Shown one piece after another: positions 18,279-29,435 of a stretch of DNA of 64,000 nucleotides. The translations under genes and the position numbers were made by a program. The stretch covers positions 2,957,390-3,021,389 of the forward strand of contig AP021857.1 in the NCBI GenBank assembly GCA_017347485.1, read 5' to 3'. The notes beneath the pieces are model-generated. The model did not search any database and was not told the origin of the DNA. It saw only the letters and a list, made by a program, of their open reading frames with translations. This stretch comes from Candidatus Desulfobacillus denitrificans. Lineage in GTDB: Bacteria; Pseudomonadota; Gammaproteobacteria; Burkholderiales; Rhodocyclaceae. Numbering within the stretch: the stretch's first letter is position 1; every line of letters begins with the position of its first letter.

Positions 18279-19738
18279 CCGGCCCGTCCATGATCAACGC
18301 CAGCCTGAAACAGCTCGCCGCCGCACTGGCGGGCAAGAAAATCTCCAGCGTCGAGCTGGCGACGCTGCTCCTCGACCGCATCGAGCGGCTGAATCCGGCC
18401 CTGAACGCCTTCATCACCCTCGATCGCGAGAAGAGCCTGGCCATGGCGCGCGCCGCCGACGAACGCCTGGCGCGCGGCGAGGGTGGTCCGCTCACCGGCA
18501 TCCCGCTCGCCCACAAGGACATCTTCTGCGCCGAGGGCTGGCTCACCACCTGCGGCTCGAAGATGCTGTCGAACTTCGTCAGCCCCTACGACGCCACGGT
18601 AATCGAGCGCTGCAAGGCCGCCGGCACCGTCACGCTGGGCAAGACCAACATGGACGAGTTCGCCATGGGCTCGTCGAACGAAACCTCCTTCTACGGCCCG
18701 GTGAGGAATCCCTGGGACCAGGCCGCCGTGCCGGGCGGCTCCTCGGGCGGCTCGGCCGCCGCCGTGTCGGCGCGGCTGACTCCTGCGGCGACCGGCACCG
18801 ACACCGGCGGCTCGATCCGCCAGCCGGCGGCCCTGTGCGGCCTGACCGGCCTGAAGCCGACCTACGGCGTCGTTTCGCGCTGGGGCATGATCGCCTTCGC
18901 CTCTTCGCTCGACCAGGCCGGACCGATGGCGAAGAGCGCCGAGGACTGCGCCCTGCTCCTCAACGCCATGGCCGGCTTCGACGCGCGCGATTCCACCAGC
19001 CTGGAGCGGCCGGCCGAGGACTACGCCCGCGACCTTGGCAAGCCGCTCGCCGGCCTGCGGATCGGCCTGCCGAAGGAATTCTTCGCCGAAGGCCTCTCGG
19101 CCGACGTGGCGCAGGCGGTCGAGGCGGCGCTGGTCGAATACCGCCGGCTCGGCGCCACCACGGTGGAGGTCTCGCTGCCCAACATGAAGCTGTCGGTGCC
19201 GGCCTATTACGTCATCGCGCCGGCGGAAGCCTCCAGCAACCTGTCGCGCTTCGACGGCGTGCGCTACGGGCACCGCGCGCCGCAGTACGGCGACCTCATC
19301 GACATGTACTGCAAGAGCCGCGCCCAGGGCTTCGGCGCGGAGGTGAAGCGTCGGATACTCATCGGCACCTACGTGCTCTCGCACGGCTATTACGACGCCT
19401 ACTACCTGCAGGCGCAGCGCATCCGCCGTCTCATCGCGACTGACTTTTCGGCGGCGTTCAAGTCCTGCGACCTGATCATGGGGCCGACCAGCCCGACCAC
19501 CGCCTTCCGTCTCGGCGAGAAGGCCGCCGACCCGGTGCAGATGTATCTCTCGGACATTTACACCATCGCCGTCAACCTGGCGGGGCTGCCCGGCATGTCG
19601 CTTCCCTGCGGCTTCGCGGGAGGGCTGCCGGTCGGCCTGCAGATCATCGGCGACTATTTCGGCGAGACGCGCATGCTGAATGCGGCGCACCAGTACCAGC
19701 TCGCCACCGACTGGCACATACGCCGCCCGGAACTGTGA
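18275..19738 (+). CDS. gatA: Asp-tRNA(Asn)/Glu-tRNA(Gln) amidotransferase subunit A
   Basis: Glutaminase/amidase that releases ammonia for transamidation of mischarged Glu-tRNA(Gln) and Asp-tRNA(Asn). 487 residues, with the amidase signature [15 protein letters not shown], the catalytic Lys in PLAHKDIF and the downstream Ser in [12 protein letters not shown]. The presence of gatCAB implies that at least one of GlnRS/AsnRS is replaced or supplemented by the indirect pathway. One good (19424-19447) and one degraded (18760-18783) copy of the dispersed repeat are embedded in conserved coding sequence. Confidence 0.96.
   Translation: MTGPSMINASLKQLAAALAGKKISSVELATLLLDRIERLNPALNAFITLDREKSLAMARAADERLARGEGGPLTGIPLAHKDIFCAEGWLTTCGSKMLSNFVSPYDATVIERCKAAGTVTLGKTNMDEFAMGSSNETSFYGPVRNPWDQAAVPGGSSGGSAAAVSARLTPAATGTDTGGSIRQPAALCGLTGLKPTYGVVSRWGMIAFASSLDQAGPMAKSAEDCALLLNAMAGFDARDSTSLERPAEDYARDLGKPLAGLRIGLPKEFFAEGLSADVAQAVEAALVEYRRLGATTVEVSLPNMKLSVPAYYVIAPAEASSNLSRFDGVRYGHRAPQYGDLIDMYCKSRAQGFGAEVKRRILIGTYVLSHGYYDAYYLQAQRIRRLIATDFSAAFKSCDLIMGPTSPTTAFRLGEKAADPVQMYLSDIYTIAVNLAGLPGMSLPCGFAGGLPVGLQIIGDYFGETRMLNAAHQYQLATDWHIRRPEL
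18760..18783 (+). repeat. degenerate copy of the dispersed bipartite repeat (inside gatA)
   Basis: CGCCGT at 18760-18765, an 8-bp spacer, then GGCTGACTCC (three differences from GACTGACTTT). It codes for the conserved SARLTPAA segment of the amidase domain. It could be chance; the exact half-site spacing is the only reason to list it. Confidence 0.35.
19424..19447 (+). repeat. dispersed bipartite repeat, copy 5 (inside gatA)
   Basis: Exact in both half-sites. It is read in frame as RRLIATDFS, where GatA relatives have RRLI-x-x-DF of equal length. The gene therefore accommodates the motif without an insertion. Confidence 0.8.
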
Positions 19739-20241
19739 ACATGCGTCTGCGTCCCGCCGCGGCATTGGCCACCCTGCTGCTCGGCGCCTGCGCCACGCCG
19801 GAGCAGGCGCCGCCGACAACGGAAACCCGGCAGGCTCCTGCCCTCGCCAAGGCGCCGCCGGCCGCGGCGAAACCGCCGCGGCCGGGACCGATCCCGGTGC
19901 GCCCGCTCAACGTCAGGACCGAGTGCAGCTTCCGCGACGAGACCGGCTACAACGGCTTGCTCAAGCTGGAGGTGGCGGAAGCGAAAGTGCATGCCTTCGC
20001 GGTGAAGGTGCATATCCCGAAGCACGGCGTCTGCCGCTTCGATCTTAAGGATTTCCGCCAGACCCGGGAGCTGCCCGCCATCGAGCTCAGCCAGCAGCGG
20101 GGCCGCTGCATCGTGCGCGTGTGGGAACAGGGCGAGCGCGTCACGGTGGCCTTCCAGCAGTGCGAAAAGATGTGCTCGGGAAACGCCCACAGCTACCTCT
20201 GGCCGATCCTCAATGACCGGGACAAGGGCTCCTGCGCCTGA
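19735..20241 (+). CDS. putative lipoprotein, paralogue 1 of a tandem pair
   Basis: Not a family I can name. 168 residues with a lipoprotein signal (LATLLLGAC lipobox), an Ala/Pro-rich linker, and a globular domain sharing [28 protein letters not shown] and [14 protein letters not shown] with the next gene. Several Cys residues recur in both copies and may form disulfides in the periplasm. The GTG start overlaps the gatA stop (GTGA); the ATG at 19741 is an alternative. It sits between gatA and gatB, so it is co-transcribed with the amidotransferase without an obvious functional link. Confidence 0.8.
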   Translation: MNMRLRPAAALATLLLGACATPEQAPPTTETRQAPALAKAPPAAAKPPRPGPIPVRPLNVRTECSFRDETGYNGLLKLEVAEAKVHAFAVKVHIPKHGVCRFDLKDFRQTRELPAIELSQQRGRCIVRVWEQGERVTVAFQQCEKMCSGNAHSYLWPILNDRDKGSCA

Positions 20242-20256
20242 GCGAAAGGCCTGACC

Positions 20257-20682
20257 ATGCTGCGCGAACTGCTGCTCATCGCCCTCGTTGCCTTCCTCGG
20301 CGCCTGCGCCATCGTCGAACGGCCAACGCCGATCCCGGTGCGCCCGCTCACCGTCAAGGCGGACTGCAGCTACCGCGACGAAACCGGCGGCAGCGGCCTG
20401 CTCAGGCTCGACGTGGCGGCGGCCCGGGTGCGCGCCTTCGAGGCAAAGGCGAATTTCCCGCAGCACGGCAGCTGCCACTTTGAGCTGAAGGATTTCCGCC
20501 AGACCAGGGAAATGCCCGCCATCGAGCTGAGCCAGCCGAACGGCAGCTGCATCGTCCGCATGTGGGAACAGGGCACGCGCGTCACCGTCGCCTTCCAGCA
20601 GTGCGAGAAGATGTGCTCGGGCAGCGCCTGGGACCAGCTCCTGCCGATGATCTACGACCGGCGCGACGGCACCTGCGCCTGA
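20257..20682 (+). CDS. putative lipoprotein, paralogue 2 of a tandem pair
   Basis: 141 residues; lipobox LVAFLGAC at about residue 17, then directly the shared domain ([50 protein letters not shown]). It lacks the Pro-rich linker of its upstream paralogue. The identity over the domain is high enough to be visible by eye, indicating a fairly recent tandem duplication. Function unknown. Confidence 0.8.
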   Translation: MLRELLLIALVAFLGACAIVERPTPIPVRPLTVKADCSYRDETGGSGLLRLDVAAARVRAFEAKANFPQHGSCHFELKDFRQTREMPAIELSQPNGSCIVRMWEQGTRVTVAFQQCEKMCSGSAWDQLLPMIYDRRDGTCA

Positions 20683-20701
20683 CCTGAAACGGAATTTTCT
20701 T

Positions 20702-22162
<1,461 letters not shown>

Positions 22163-22174
<12 letters not shown>

Positions 22175-22816
22175 AACCGATAGCGCGATCAGCAGCTGCG
22201 CCGCCCAGTAGGTAGCCAGATTTATCGCGCGCCCGGCACGAAAGGGCCAGCGGAAGCGATTGATCGCCAGCACCGCATCGGACACCATGAACAGGCTGGC
22301 GCCGATCACCGCCGCGAGCGCCGCGCCGTCGCCGGCAAGCGACCAGCGACCGGTCGCCTGCCCGGCCATCGCCGCGATCACGACGACATAGACGGCCACC
22401 GGCACGCGCAGCGCCGGCTTCAGCCCGGGCCAGATCAGCGCCAGCACCACGCCTCCCGCCGCGAAGAAGGGCAGCCACAGCAACGGCGCGGCGGCGAACG
22501 GCACGCCGATGGCAAAGGCCCCGATGTAGCAGAGGTGGGCGACGAGAAAGCTCGCCAGGCCGGTCACGAAGCGGTCGCGCGGCAGCATGAGGAAGACGTC
22601 GCCGGCAGTGGAAAACAGCAGGCCGGCCGCGATCGTCCATTGATAGGCGGGCGACACGGGCGGAAAGGCCAGCGCCAGCGCCAGGATCAACAGCGTGGCG
22701 AGCGGCTTGAAGGTGAAGACCTGCCAGCGCCGGGATTCGTCGAGATAGTGGGCGCGAATCGCCAAAGCGGCGGCGGCCACGGCGGCTGCGGCGAGAACCA
22801 GTTGCGCTGTCGACAT
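22163..22816 (-). CDS. YhhN-family membrane protein (lysoplasmalogenase-like)
   Basis: 217-residue integral membrane protein with about 8 hydrophobic segments. Family hallmarks are [44 protein letters not shown] and [13 protein letters not shown], with the conserved Asp residues proposed to be catalytic. Eukaryotic TMEM86 members hydrolyse vinyl ether bonds; the bacterial substrate here is unknown. It overlaps the 3' end of gatB by 12 bp. Confidence 0.87.
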
Positions 22817-22826
22817 CTTGCCGGTC

Positions 22827-23501
22827 TCAGCGCGGCCGGGAATCCGGTCCGGCCGGCGTCGCTGTCCCGCCTTGTACGGTCGTCTTCTTCTGTGTTAACT
22901 CGCGGTAACGTAGTTTCTCTTCTTCATACTTGGCCTTGAGCGACTCGATGTCATTCTTCCTGCCATCGATGGCGGTCTGCAGCGCCTTCATTTCGGTTTG
23001 ATTGTCGCGTATTTGCGCGCCCAGCGCCGGCGGCATAGGTCTTTTCTTGTAGAACTCCGCCTCGGCGTCGAGTTTTTTCTGTTTATCGGCCAGTTCGACC
23101 AACTTTTCCTGAGAGGCCTGAATAGACTTCCGGACGTCGCCGATAGTGCGATCGCGCACGTAATCGATATCCTGTTCGCTAGCATAGGTGGCCAGCAGGG
23201 CACGGTTTCTGCGCTCTTGCTCCAGCCGCTTGAGTTCTTCTTCCCTGGCTTTCCTGTCCTTAGCCTCCCTGGCGGCGCGCTGTTCCGCATTTAGTGGCGC
23301 GTCAATGCGCCTGAGCGTCCTGCCTTGCGGGCTGATCTCACGATAGGCCTTCCCATAACACTCTTGCGGCAGGACATCAGAGCATACTTGCCTGCCGCTA
23401 TCGTCCGTGCAGCAATAGGTGGTTCGCCCCTGTGCCGCGACGGCCGCCGGCAACAGTGAAGCCGTTACAAGTATCAAGGCCAAGCCGAGCCTTTGGATCA
23501 T
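22827..23501 (-). CDS. exported coiled-coil protein, function unknown
   Basis: 224 residues with a signal peptide ([18 protein letters not shown]), a short Cys-containing region ([24 protein letters not shown]) similar to the DUF4124 start seen in other proteobacterial envelope proteins, then a charged helix-forming stretch (about 75-220) rich in Lys/Glu/Arg typical of coiled coils. Base composition is visibly less GC-rich than the neighbours, for example near 23080-23200. It overlaps the pyrE stop by 4 bp, so it is probably co-transcribed with pyrE. Confidence 0.75.
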   Translation of the reverse strand: MIQRLGLALILVTASLLPAAVAAQGRTTYCCTDDSGRQVCSDVLPQECYGKAYREISPQGRTLRRIDAPLNAEQRAAREAKDRKAREEELKRLEQERRNRALLATYASEQDIDYVRDRTIGDVRKSIQASQEKLVELADKQKKLDAEAEFYKKRPMPPALGAQIRDNQTEMKALQTAIDGRKNDIESLKAKYEEEKLRYRELTQKKTTVQGGTATPAGPDSRPR

Positions 23502-24139
23502 GTTCTTATCCCGAATTCTTGTCGATACCGAATGACCGCTTGCAAATTCTGCGCCAGTTCGGGCCGCCCGCCAAGATAGGACAGGAGGTCATCCAGGGTC
23601 GCCACCGCCACGACCGGCATGCCGTAGTCCTGCTGCACCTCCTGCACCGCGGAGAGCGACCCCTGTCCGCGCTCCATGCGGTCGAGCGCAATGATGACCC
23701 CGCCGGGAGTGGCGCCGGCGGCGCGGATCAACTCCACCGACTCGCGCACCGACGTGCCGGCGGAGATCACGTCATCGACGATGAGCACCCGCCCGGCGAG
23801 CGGAGCACCGATCAGCGTGCCGCCTTCGCCATGGTCCTTGGCTTCCTTGCGGTTGAAGCAATACGGCAGATTGCGCCCTTTTTGGGCCAGGGCGATGGCG
23901 GTGCCGGCGACCAGGGGAATGCCCTTGTAGGCCGGGCCGAACAGCATGTCGCAGGGCAGCTGCGAGGCGAGGAGAGTACGGGCATAGAAGTCGGTCAGCC
24001 GGTTGAGCGAGGCGCCGTCGTTGAACAGCCCGGCATTGAAGAAATACGGGCTCAGCCGCCCCGCCTTGGTCTTGAACTCGCCGAAGCGCAGCACGCCGGT
24101 TTCGACCGCAAAGGCTATGAACTCGCCGCTACAATCCAT
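23498..24139 (-). CDS. pyrE: orotate phosphoribosyltransferase
   Basis: Fifth step of pyrimidine synthesis: orotate plus PRPP gives OMP. 213 residues, with the PRPP-binding motif [17 protein letters not shown] (about 125-141), [10 protein letters not shown] and [14 protein letters not shown] 24139 is chosen, with GGTGGAG just upstream; a GTG 9 bp earlier is possible. It is divergent from xth with a 23-bp gap, an arrangement common in betaproteobacteria. Confidence 0.95.
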   Translation of the reverse strand: MDCSGEFIAFAVETGVLRFGEFKTKAGRLSPYFFNAGLFNDGASLNRLTDFYARTLLASQLPCDMLFGPAYKGIPLVAGTAIALAQKGRNLPYCFNRKEAKDHGEGGTLIGAPLAGRVLIVDDVISAGTSVRESVELIRAAGATPGGVIIALDRMERGQGSLSAVQEVQQDYGMPVVAVATLDDLLSYLGGRPELAQNLQAVIRYRQEFGIRT

Positions 24140-24162
24140 GATCTCCACCCGGAAACTGAAAC

Positions 24163-24966
24163 ATGCTTCGCATCATAACCCTGAACCTGAACGGCATCCG
24201 CTCGGCGGCCCGCAAGGGTTTCTTCGACTGGTTGCGGCTGCAGGCGGCCGATATCGTCTGCCTGCAGGAACTCAAGGCCCAGGCAGGCGACATGCACCGC
24301 GAGTTCATCGACCCCTCGGGTTTCCATGGCTACTTCCACTACGCCGAGAAAAAGGGCTACAGCGGAGTCGGCCTCTACAGCCGGCGCCAGCCCGAACAGG
24401 TTATCGAGGGCTTCGGCGTACCCGAATTCGATGCCGAGGGGCGCTACATCGAGGCGGTGTTCGGCAAGCTGTCGGTCATTTCAATCTACCTGCCTTCCGG
24501 CTCTTCGTCGCCCGAACGGCAGGAGGCGAAATTCCGTTTCCTCGCGCAGTTCCGGCCCCATCTCGAGCAACTTCGGCGTTCAGGCCGGGAAATCCTGCTC
24601 TGCGGCGACTGGAACATCGCCCACCGGGAAATCGACCTGAAGAACTGGAAAGGCAACCTGAAAAATTCGGGTTTCCTGCCCGAGGAACGCGCCTGGATGG
24701 GCGAGGTGTTCGGTCCGCTCGGCTTCACCGACGCCTACCGGCTTCTGCACCCGGAGGCGGAAGGCGAGGCCTATACCTGGTGGTCGAACCGCGGCCAGGC
24801 CCGCGCCCGGAACGTCGGCTGGCGCATCGACTACCACGTCGCCACGCCGGCGCTGGCGGCAACCGCCCGCCGGGCGGCCGTCTACAAGGATTCCCGGTTC
24901 TCCGACCATGCCCCGCTGAGCATCGACTACGATTATGACCCCGGCTGGCCGGCAGCATTGCCATGA
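24163..24966 (+). CDS. xth: exodeoxyribonuclease III (AP endonuclease)
   Basis: Repairs abasic sites and blocked 3' ends. 267 residues of the EEP fold with [17 protein letters not shown], the metal-binding Glu in [25 protein letters not shown] and the catalytic [10 protein letters not shown]. It is divergent from pyrE. Confidence 0.95.
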   Translation: MLRIITLNLNGIRSAARKGFFDWLRLQAADIVCLQELKAQAGDMHREFIDPSGFHGYFHYAEKKGYSGVGLYSRRQPEQVIEGFGVPEFDAEGRYIEAVFGKLSVISIYLPSGSSSPERQEAKFRFLAQFRPHLEQLRRSGREILLCGDWNIAHREIDLKNWKGNLKNSGFLPEERAWMGEVFGPLGFTDAYRLLHPEAEGEAYTWWSNRGQARARNVGWRIDYHVATPALAATARRAAVYKDSRFSDHAPLSIDYDYDPGWPAALP

Positions 24967-24977
24967 CACGCTATAAT
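24949..24977 (+). promoter_or_regulatory. possible promoter of the yqjD-like operon
   Basis: A perfect TATAAT at 24972-24977, 46 bp upstream of the next ATG. The -35 region at 17-bp spacing is poor. Supported only by the -10 match and position. Confidence 0.35.
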
Positions 24978-25022
24978 CGGTAGCCTTTCGTTTGAATATT
25001 CGTCCTTTTTTGGAGTGTTGCC

Positions 25023-25325
25023 ATGACCGATGTCACCAGCGAAAAAATCATTTCGGATTTAAAGGTCGTCGTCGCCGATGCCGAGGAAATCCTCAAGGCC
25101 ACCGCCGGGCAGGCCGGCGAGAAAATGGCCGACCTGCGCGCCAAGCTGCAGGACCACCTCTACAACGCCCGCCAGAGCCTGGCCGAAGCACAGGCCGCGG
25201 TCGTCGAACGGACCAAGCAGGTCGCCCGCGCCACCGACGACTACGTTCACGACAATCCGTGGCGCTCGATCGGCATCGCTGCCGGCATCGGCTTCATCGT
25301 CGGCCTGCTCATCGGCCGCCGCTGA
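25023..25325 (+). CDS. YqjD/ElaB (DUF883) membrane-anchored ribosome-binding-type protein
   Basis: 100 residues: an amphipathic helical region (about 1-75, VADAEEILKATAGQAGEKM) and a C-terminal glycine-zipper membrane anchor (SIGIAAGIGFIVGLLIGRR). E. coli YqjD binds ribosomes at the membrane in stationary phase. It is the first gene of a four-gene envelope cluster. ATG 25023 is preceded by GGAG. Confidence 0.9.
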   Translation: MTDVTSEKIISDLKVVVADAEEILKATAGQAGEKMADLRAKLQDHLYNARQSLAEAQAAVVERTKQVARATDDYVHDNPWRSIGIAAGIGFIVGLLIGRR

Positions 25326-25339
25326 ACCCCTGCTGAATC

Positions 25340-25735
25340 ATGGCGCCCGCACCGGGCAGCCTGGGTTCGCGCCTGCGCGGCTATGCCGCCGGCGCGCTCG
25401 GCATCCTGCAGACGCGGCTGGAGCTGCTTGCCACCGAGTTCCAGGAGGAAAAGCTCCGCCTCGGCTCGCTGCTCGGCTATGCCGCCGCCGCGTTTTTCTT
25501 CCTCGGCTTCGGCATCGTCCTGCTGGCGCTATTGCTGACCGTGCTGTGGTGGGACAGCCACCGCCTGCTGGCGCTGGGGGTGTTCACCGCCGTCTTCCTC
25601 GTCGTCGGCCTTCTTGCGGCGCTGGCCGCCGTCCGCCTCGGGCGCCAGGGCTCGCGCCTGTTCGCGGCCAGCATCGCCGAGCTGGCGCAGGATCGCGACA
25701 TGATTCGGCCGGACCGTGAATCCGCAGGCCGTTGA
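25340..25735 (+). CDS. YqjE-family (phage holin superfamily III-like) membrane protein
   Basis: 131 residues with two adjacent membrane segments (about 51-75 and 82-108) flanked by charged helices; LLATEFQEEKLRLGSLLGY is typical of YqjE. In many proteobacteria yqjD-yqjE-yqjK are neighbours, as here. The role is unknown; stress or stationary-phase envelope function is inferred from the family. Confidence 0.85.
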   Translation: MAPAPGSLGSRLRGYAAGALGILQTRLELLATEFQEEKLRLGSLLGYAAAAFFFLGFGIVLLALLLTVLWWDSHRLLALGVFTAVFLVVGLLAALAAVRLGRQGSRLFAASIAELAQDRDMIRPDRESAGR

Positions 25736-26018
25736 GCTCGCCCTGAAGAAGCAGCGCCTGCAACTGCAGGCGGCCGCCCAGCGCGTCATGATCCTGCAGG
25801 CGCTCGAATCGGCCTCTCCCGCCTTCGGCGCCGCCGAGAAAGTGCGTTCCGGGCTGCGCTGGGCGAAGTCCCATCCGGAGTGGCTGGCCGGCATCGGCAT
25901 CGCCCTCCTCGTCGCCCGGCCGCGCGCCTTTTTCCGCTGGGCCCGGCGCGGCTTTTTCGTCTGGCGATCCTTGCGCCGCCTGCGCAGCGCCGTCGAGTCG
26001 ATCCTGCCCGCCCGCTGA
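25716..26018 (+). CDS. YqjK-like small protein
   Basis: 100 residues starting with GTG at 25716 inside the end of the yqjE-like gene (20-bp overlap). The N-terminal helix (ALKKQRLQLQAAAQRVMILQ) and the segment HPEWLAGIGIALLVARPR with a single short hydrophobic stretch are typical of YqjK-like proteins. Function unknown. Confidence 0.75.
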   Translation: MNPQAVELALKKQRLQLQAAAQRVMILQALESASPAFGAAEKVRSGLRWAKSHPEWLAGIGIALLVARPRAFFRWARRGFFVWRSLRRLRSAVESILPAR

Positions 26019-26023
26019 ACGCC

Positions 26024-26368
26024 ATGTCGCAACTTCCGCACGACGATCGTCGCACGATCAAGGCAGCCGCCGTTGCCGCAGGGCATCGGCATCCCGCCGG
26101 AATCTTCCGCAACATGCTCGATGCACAAACGCGGGAGCGCGAACGCATCCTGCGGGAAGTGCTCCAGGCGAAAGGCCTGATGCCGCTGCTGATGAAGCAG
26201 CGCAACGGCGTGCACTGGACCGCCGAGGACCGCCGGGACCTGAAAGTGCGGCTGAACGCCCTGTCGCAAATCTCGCCTTATCTGGTCGCCATGGCCGTGC
26301 CCGGATCCATGCTGATGCTGCCGGTGCTCGCCTGGTGGCTGGACCGCCGGCGCGGCCGGCGCAACTAA
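26024..26368 (+). CDS. conserved small protein with LETM1-like C-terminal region
   Basis: 114 residues. A charged helical N-terminus is followed by RRDLKVRLNALSQISPYLVAMAVPGSMLMLPVLAWWL, whose pattern (PY-x5-PG-x3-LP) recalls the LETM1 ribosome-binding-like domain of mitochondrial proteins; this is a visual resemblance only. It starts 5 bp after the yqjK-like gene, so it is the last gene of that operon, and its stop overlaps the end of ampG on the other strand. Confidence 0.7.
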   Translation: MSQLPHDDRRTIKAAAVAAGHRHPAGIFRNMLDAQTRERERILREVLQAKGLMPLLMKQRNGVHWTAEDRRDLKVRLNALSQISPYLVAMAVPGSMLMLPVLAWWLDRRRGRRN

Positions 26369-27639
26369 TTCCCTTCAGGCCGCTCGTTCCAGGGCGCCAC
26401 GCGCAGCAGCAGCAGCATGCCCGGCAGCGCCAGCACGGTGCACAGCAGGAAAAAGTTGAACCAGCCCATCTGGCCGACCAGCCAGCCGGTCGTCGCGTTG
26501 ATGAAGGTGCGCGGCACCGCCATCAGGCTGGTGAACAGCGCAAACTGCGTCGCCGTATACGCCGGATGGGTGGCGCGGGCGATGAAGGCGACGAAGGCCG
26601 CCGTGCCGAGCCCGACGCCCAGCGCCTCGATGCCGATGACGATGGCCAGGGTCACCCGCTCGTTCGCCCCGATGCTGGCCTGCGGCCCCAGCCAGGCCAG
26701 CCAGGCGAAACCGAGGATCGCCACCAGCTGCACCACGCCGAACACCCACAGCGCCCGGTTGATGCCGAGGCGCACCATCCACAGCCCGCCCAGCAGGCCG
26801 CCGATGACGCTCGGCCAGAGGCCGGCGTGCTTCGCCACCAGGCCGATGTCCGACTTGGAAAACCCCATCTCGAGATAGAAGGGCGTGGCCAGCGCCGTGC
26901 ACATCGAATCGCCCAGCTTGTAGAGGAAGACGAAGGCCAGCACATAGAGCGCCTCGCGCCAGCCCTTGCGCGAGGTGAATTCATGGAAGGGTTCCACCAC
27001 CGCTTCGCGCAGGGTCTTCGGCGCGGCCCGTGCCGCTGCCGGCTCGCGCACCAGCAGGGTCATCGCCATGCCCGGCAGCATGAACAGGGCGGTGACAGCG
27101 AACACCTGCAACCAGGGCAGGTGGTCGGCGAGGATCAGCGAGAGAGAACCCGGCACCAGCCCCGCGATCCTGTAGGCGTTCACATGCACCGCATTGCCGA
27201 GCCCCAGTTCGACTTCCGGCAGCAGCTCGCGGCGGTAGGCGTCGAGCACGATGTCCTGGGTCGCCGAAAGAAAGGCCACCGCCACCGAGAACAACACCAC
27301 CAGTCCGAGGTCGGCCTGCGGCGAGAGCAGGCCGAAGGCCGCCACCGAAACGAGCAGGCCGATCTGCGTTGCCAGCATCCAGCCGCGCCGCCGTCCCAGC
27401 AAGGGCAGGGCGTAGCGGTCGAGCAGCGGCGACCAGAGGAACTTCCAGGTGTAGGGCATCTGCACCAGCGTCATGGCGCCGATGGCGGTGAGGCTCATCC
27501 CCTCGGTCTTCAGCCAGGCCGGCAGGAGGTTGAGGAGGATGAACAGCGGCAGGCCTGAGGAAAAGCCGGTAAACACGCAGATCAGCATGCGCCGGTTGAG
27601 CAGCGCGGCGAGCACCGACGGTTTTCGGGTTTCGTTCAT
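26365..27639 (-). CDS. ampG: AmpG-family muropeptide permease (MFS)
   Basis: 424-residue transporter with about 12 TM segments that imports GlcNAc-anhydroMurNAc peptides for cell-wall recycling. AmpG signatures are FSSGLPLFILLNLLPAWL, PYTWKFLWSPLLDRY, ATQDIVLDAYRRELL and YLEMGFSKSDIGLV. It is consistent with the peptidoglycan gene set elsewhere in the window. Related sugar or siderophore permeases are possible but less likely. Confidence 0.88.
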   Translation of the reverse strand: MNETRKPSVLAALLNRRMLICVFTGFSSGLPLFILLNLLPAWLKTEGMSLTAIGAMTLVQMPYTWKFLWSPLLDRYALPLLGRRRGWMLATQIGLLVSVAAFGLLSPQADLGLVVLFSVAVAFLSATQDIVLDAYRRELLPEVELGLGNAVHVNAYRIAGLVPGSLSLILADHLPWLQVFAVTALFMLPGMAMTLLVREPAAARAAPKTLREAVVEPFHEFTSRKGWREALYVLAFVFLYKLGDSMCTALATPFYLEMGFSKSDIGLVAKHAGLWPSVIGGLLGGLWMVRLGINRALWVFGVVQLVAILGFAWLAWLGPQASIGANERVTLAIVIGIEALGVGLGTAAFVAFIARATHPAYTATQFALFTSLMAVPRTFINATTGWLVGQMGWFNFFLLCTVLALPGMLLLLRVAPWNERPEGN

Positions 27640-27669
27640 CCGGCGGAATTCTAGCAGCCGGCCGGACGC

Positions 27670-28269
27670 TTACTGCGGCGCCCTGCCCAGCCGGTATACC
27701 GCGATGCTGGCGTTCAGGTTCAGGTCTTCGGTGACGGTGGCTTCGCCGTCGAAGCCGAGGCGCTCGCGCAACACGATGCCGCGTTCGGCACACAACGCCT
27801 CGAAGTCGGCCATGGTGAAAAAGCGCACGTTGGGCGAGTTGTACCACTGGTAGGGCAGGCTCTTCGACACCGGCATGCGGCCCCGGGCGATCGCCTCGCG
27901 GTGGCTCCGGTGGCCGAAGTTCGGGAAGCTCACCACCGCCTCGCGGCCGACGCGCAGCATCTCGTCGAGCAGTCGCTCGGTGTGGCGCACCGTCTGTAGC
28001 GAGAGCGACATCACGACATGGTCGAAGAAGCCGTCCTCGAAGCCGGACAGTCCGGCCTCGAGGTCGATCTGGATGACGTTCACGCCGTTCTTGACGCAGG
28101 CCAACACCTTTTCGGGATCGTTCTCGGCGCCGTAGCCGAGCACGCCCTTCTCGTCCTTCAGGTAGCGCAGCAGGCTGCCGTCGCCGCAGCCGAGGTCGAG
28201 CACCTTCTCGCCCGGCCTGATCCACTTGGCGATGACGTCGAAGTCGAAGCGGCCGAGGACGTTCGTCAT
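27670..28269 (-). CDS. metW: methionine biosynthesis protein MetW (SAM-dependent methyltransferase fold)
   Basis: 199 residues with the SAM-binding motif [12 protein letters not shown] and the MetW-specific [34 protein letters not shown]. MetW is always linked to metX and is thought to modulate the acyltransferase. It overlaps the metX stop by ATGA, so the pair is coupled and shares the metX leader. Confidence 0.94.
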   Translation of the reverse strand: MTNVLGRFDFDVIAKWIRPGEKVLDLGCGDGSLLRYLKDEKGVLGYGAENDPEKVLACVKNGVNVIQIDLEAGLSGFEDGFFDHVVMSLSLQTVRHTERLLDEMLRVGREAVVSFPNFGHRSHREAIARGRMPVSKSLPYQWYNSPNVRFFTMADFEALCAERGIVLRERLGFDGEATVTEDLNLNASIAVYRLGRAPQ

Positions 28270-29396
28270 GTGCGGATGCCCTCGAAATACGCCCGCATCA
28301 CGGCGTGATAGCGCGGGTCGTCGAGCAGGAAGGAATCGTGGCCGGCGCTGCACTCGATCTCGGCGTAGCTGACGCCGAGGCCGTTGTGCACCAGGCCGTA
28401 GACGATCTCGCGCGAGCGCTCCGGCGCGAAGCGCCAGTCGGTGGAAAACGACACGACGAGAAACCGGGCGCGGGCGCGCGCCAGCGCCGCGGTCAGATTG
28501 CCGCCGTAGTCGCGCGCCGGATCGAAGTAGTCGAGCGCCTTGGTGGTGATGAGGTAGGTGTTGGCGTCGAAATAGCCGGCGAACTTGTCGCCCTGGTAGC
28601 GCAGATAGGACTCGATCTCGAAATCGACGTCGTAGCTGAACCGCAGGTCGCCCTGGCGCAGCCTGCGGCCGAACTTCTCGGCCATCTGGTCGTCGGAAAG
28701 GTAGGTGATGTGGCCGATCATGCGCGCCAGCCGCAGGCCGCGCGCCGGCACGACGCCGTGCCCGTAATAGTGGCCGCCGTGAAAATCCGGGTCGGTGAGG
28801 ATGGCCTGGCGCGCCACCTCGTTGAAGGCGATGTTCTGCGCCGTCAGCTTCGGCGCCGAGGCGATCACCAGGGCGTGGCGGATGCGTTCGGGATATTCCA
28901 GCGCCCACTGCATGGCCTGCATGCCGCCCAGGCTGCCGCCGATCACCGCCGCCCAGGATTCGATGCCGAGGCGGTCGGCCAGCCGGGCCTGTGCCGCCAC
29001 CCAATCCTCGACCACCACCACCGGGAAATCCGCGCCCCAGGGTTTGCCGGTGGCCGGATTGACGGTCATCGGGCCGGTCGAGCCGTAGCAGCCGCCGAGG
29101 TTGTTCACGCCGACGACGAAGAACTTGCGCGTATCCAGCGGCTTGCCCGGCCCGACCAGGTTGTCCCACCAGCCGATGTCCTTCGGATTGCCGGCATGGC
29201 AGCCGGCGACATGGTGGTTGCCCGACAGGGCATGGCAGACCAGCACCGCGTTGCTGCGCGCCGCGTTCAGTTCGCCGTAGGTCTCATACACCAGGTCGAA
29301 GGCCGGCAGCATGCCGCCGCCCGCCAGAATCAGGGGGGAGTCGAATTGCGCGCACCGCGGCTGCGCCGCGCCTACGCTGTCGGTCGTGTCGTCCAT
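28266..29396 (-). CDS. metX: homoserine O-acyltransferase (MetX)
   Basis: First committed step of methionine synthesis: acylates homoserine with acetyl- or succinyl-CoA (specificity not decided here). 376 residues, alpha/beta hydrolase with the nucleophile Ser in [14 protein letters not shown], Asp in [11 protein letters not shown] and His in [11 protein letters not shown]. The ATG at 29396 is only about 10 bases from the T-tract of the upstream terminator, leaving no ordinary Shine-Dalgarno sequence. It is regulated by the SAM-II-type riboswitch at 29436-29493. Confidence 0.95.
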   Translation of the reverse strand: MDDTTDSVGAAQPRCAQFDSPLILAGGGMLPAFDLVYETYGELNAARSNAVLVCHALSGNHHVAGCHAGNPKDIGWWDNLVGPGKPLDTRKFFVVGVNNLGGCYGSTGPMTVNPATGKPWGADFPVVVVEDWVAAQARLADRLGIESWAAVIGGSLGGMQAMQWALEYPERIRHALVIASAPKLTAQNIAFNEVARQAILTDPDFHGGHYYGHGVVPARGLRLARMIGHITYLSDDQMAEKFGRRLRQGDLRFSYDVDFEIESYLRYQGDKFAGYFDANTYLITTKALDYFDPARDYGGNLTAALARARARFLVVSFSTDWRFAPERSREIVYGLVHNGLGVSYAEIECSAGHDSFLLDDPRYHAVMRAYFEGIRT

Positions 29397-29400
29397 GCAA

Positions 29401-29431
29401 TAAAAACCCAGTCGGCTTCAAGCTGGACTGG
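29401..29431 (-). terminator. intrinsic attenuator in the metX leader
   Basis: On the minus strand CCCAGTC and GACTGGG pair around a 12-nt loop and are followed by TTTTTATT, a standard Rho-independent terminator. It lies between the riboswitch and the metX ATG and so is well placed to be the regulated element. Confidence 0.75.
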
Positions 29432-29435
29432 GGCG

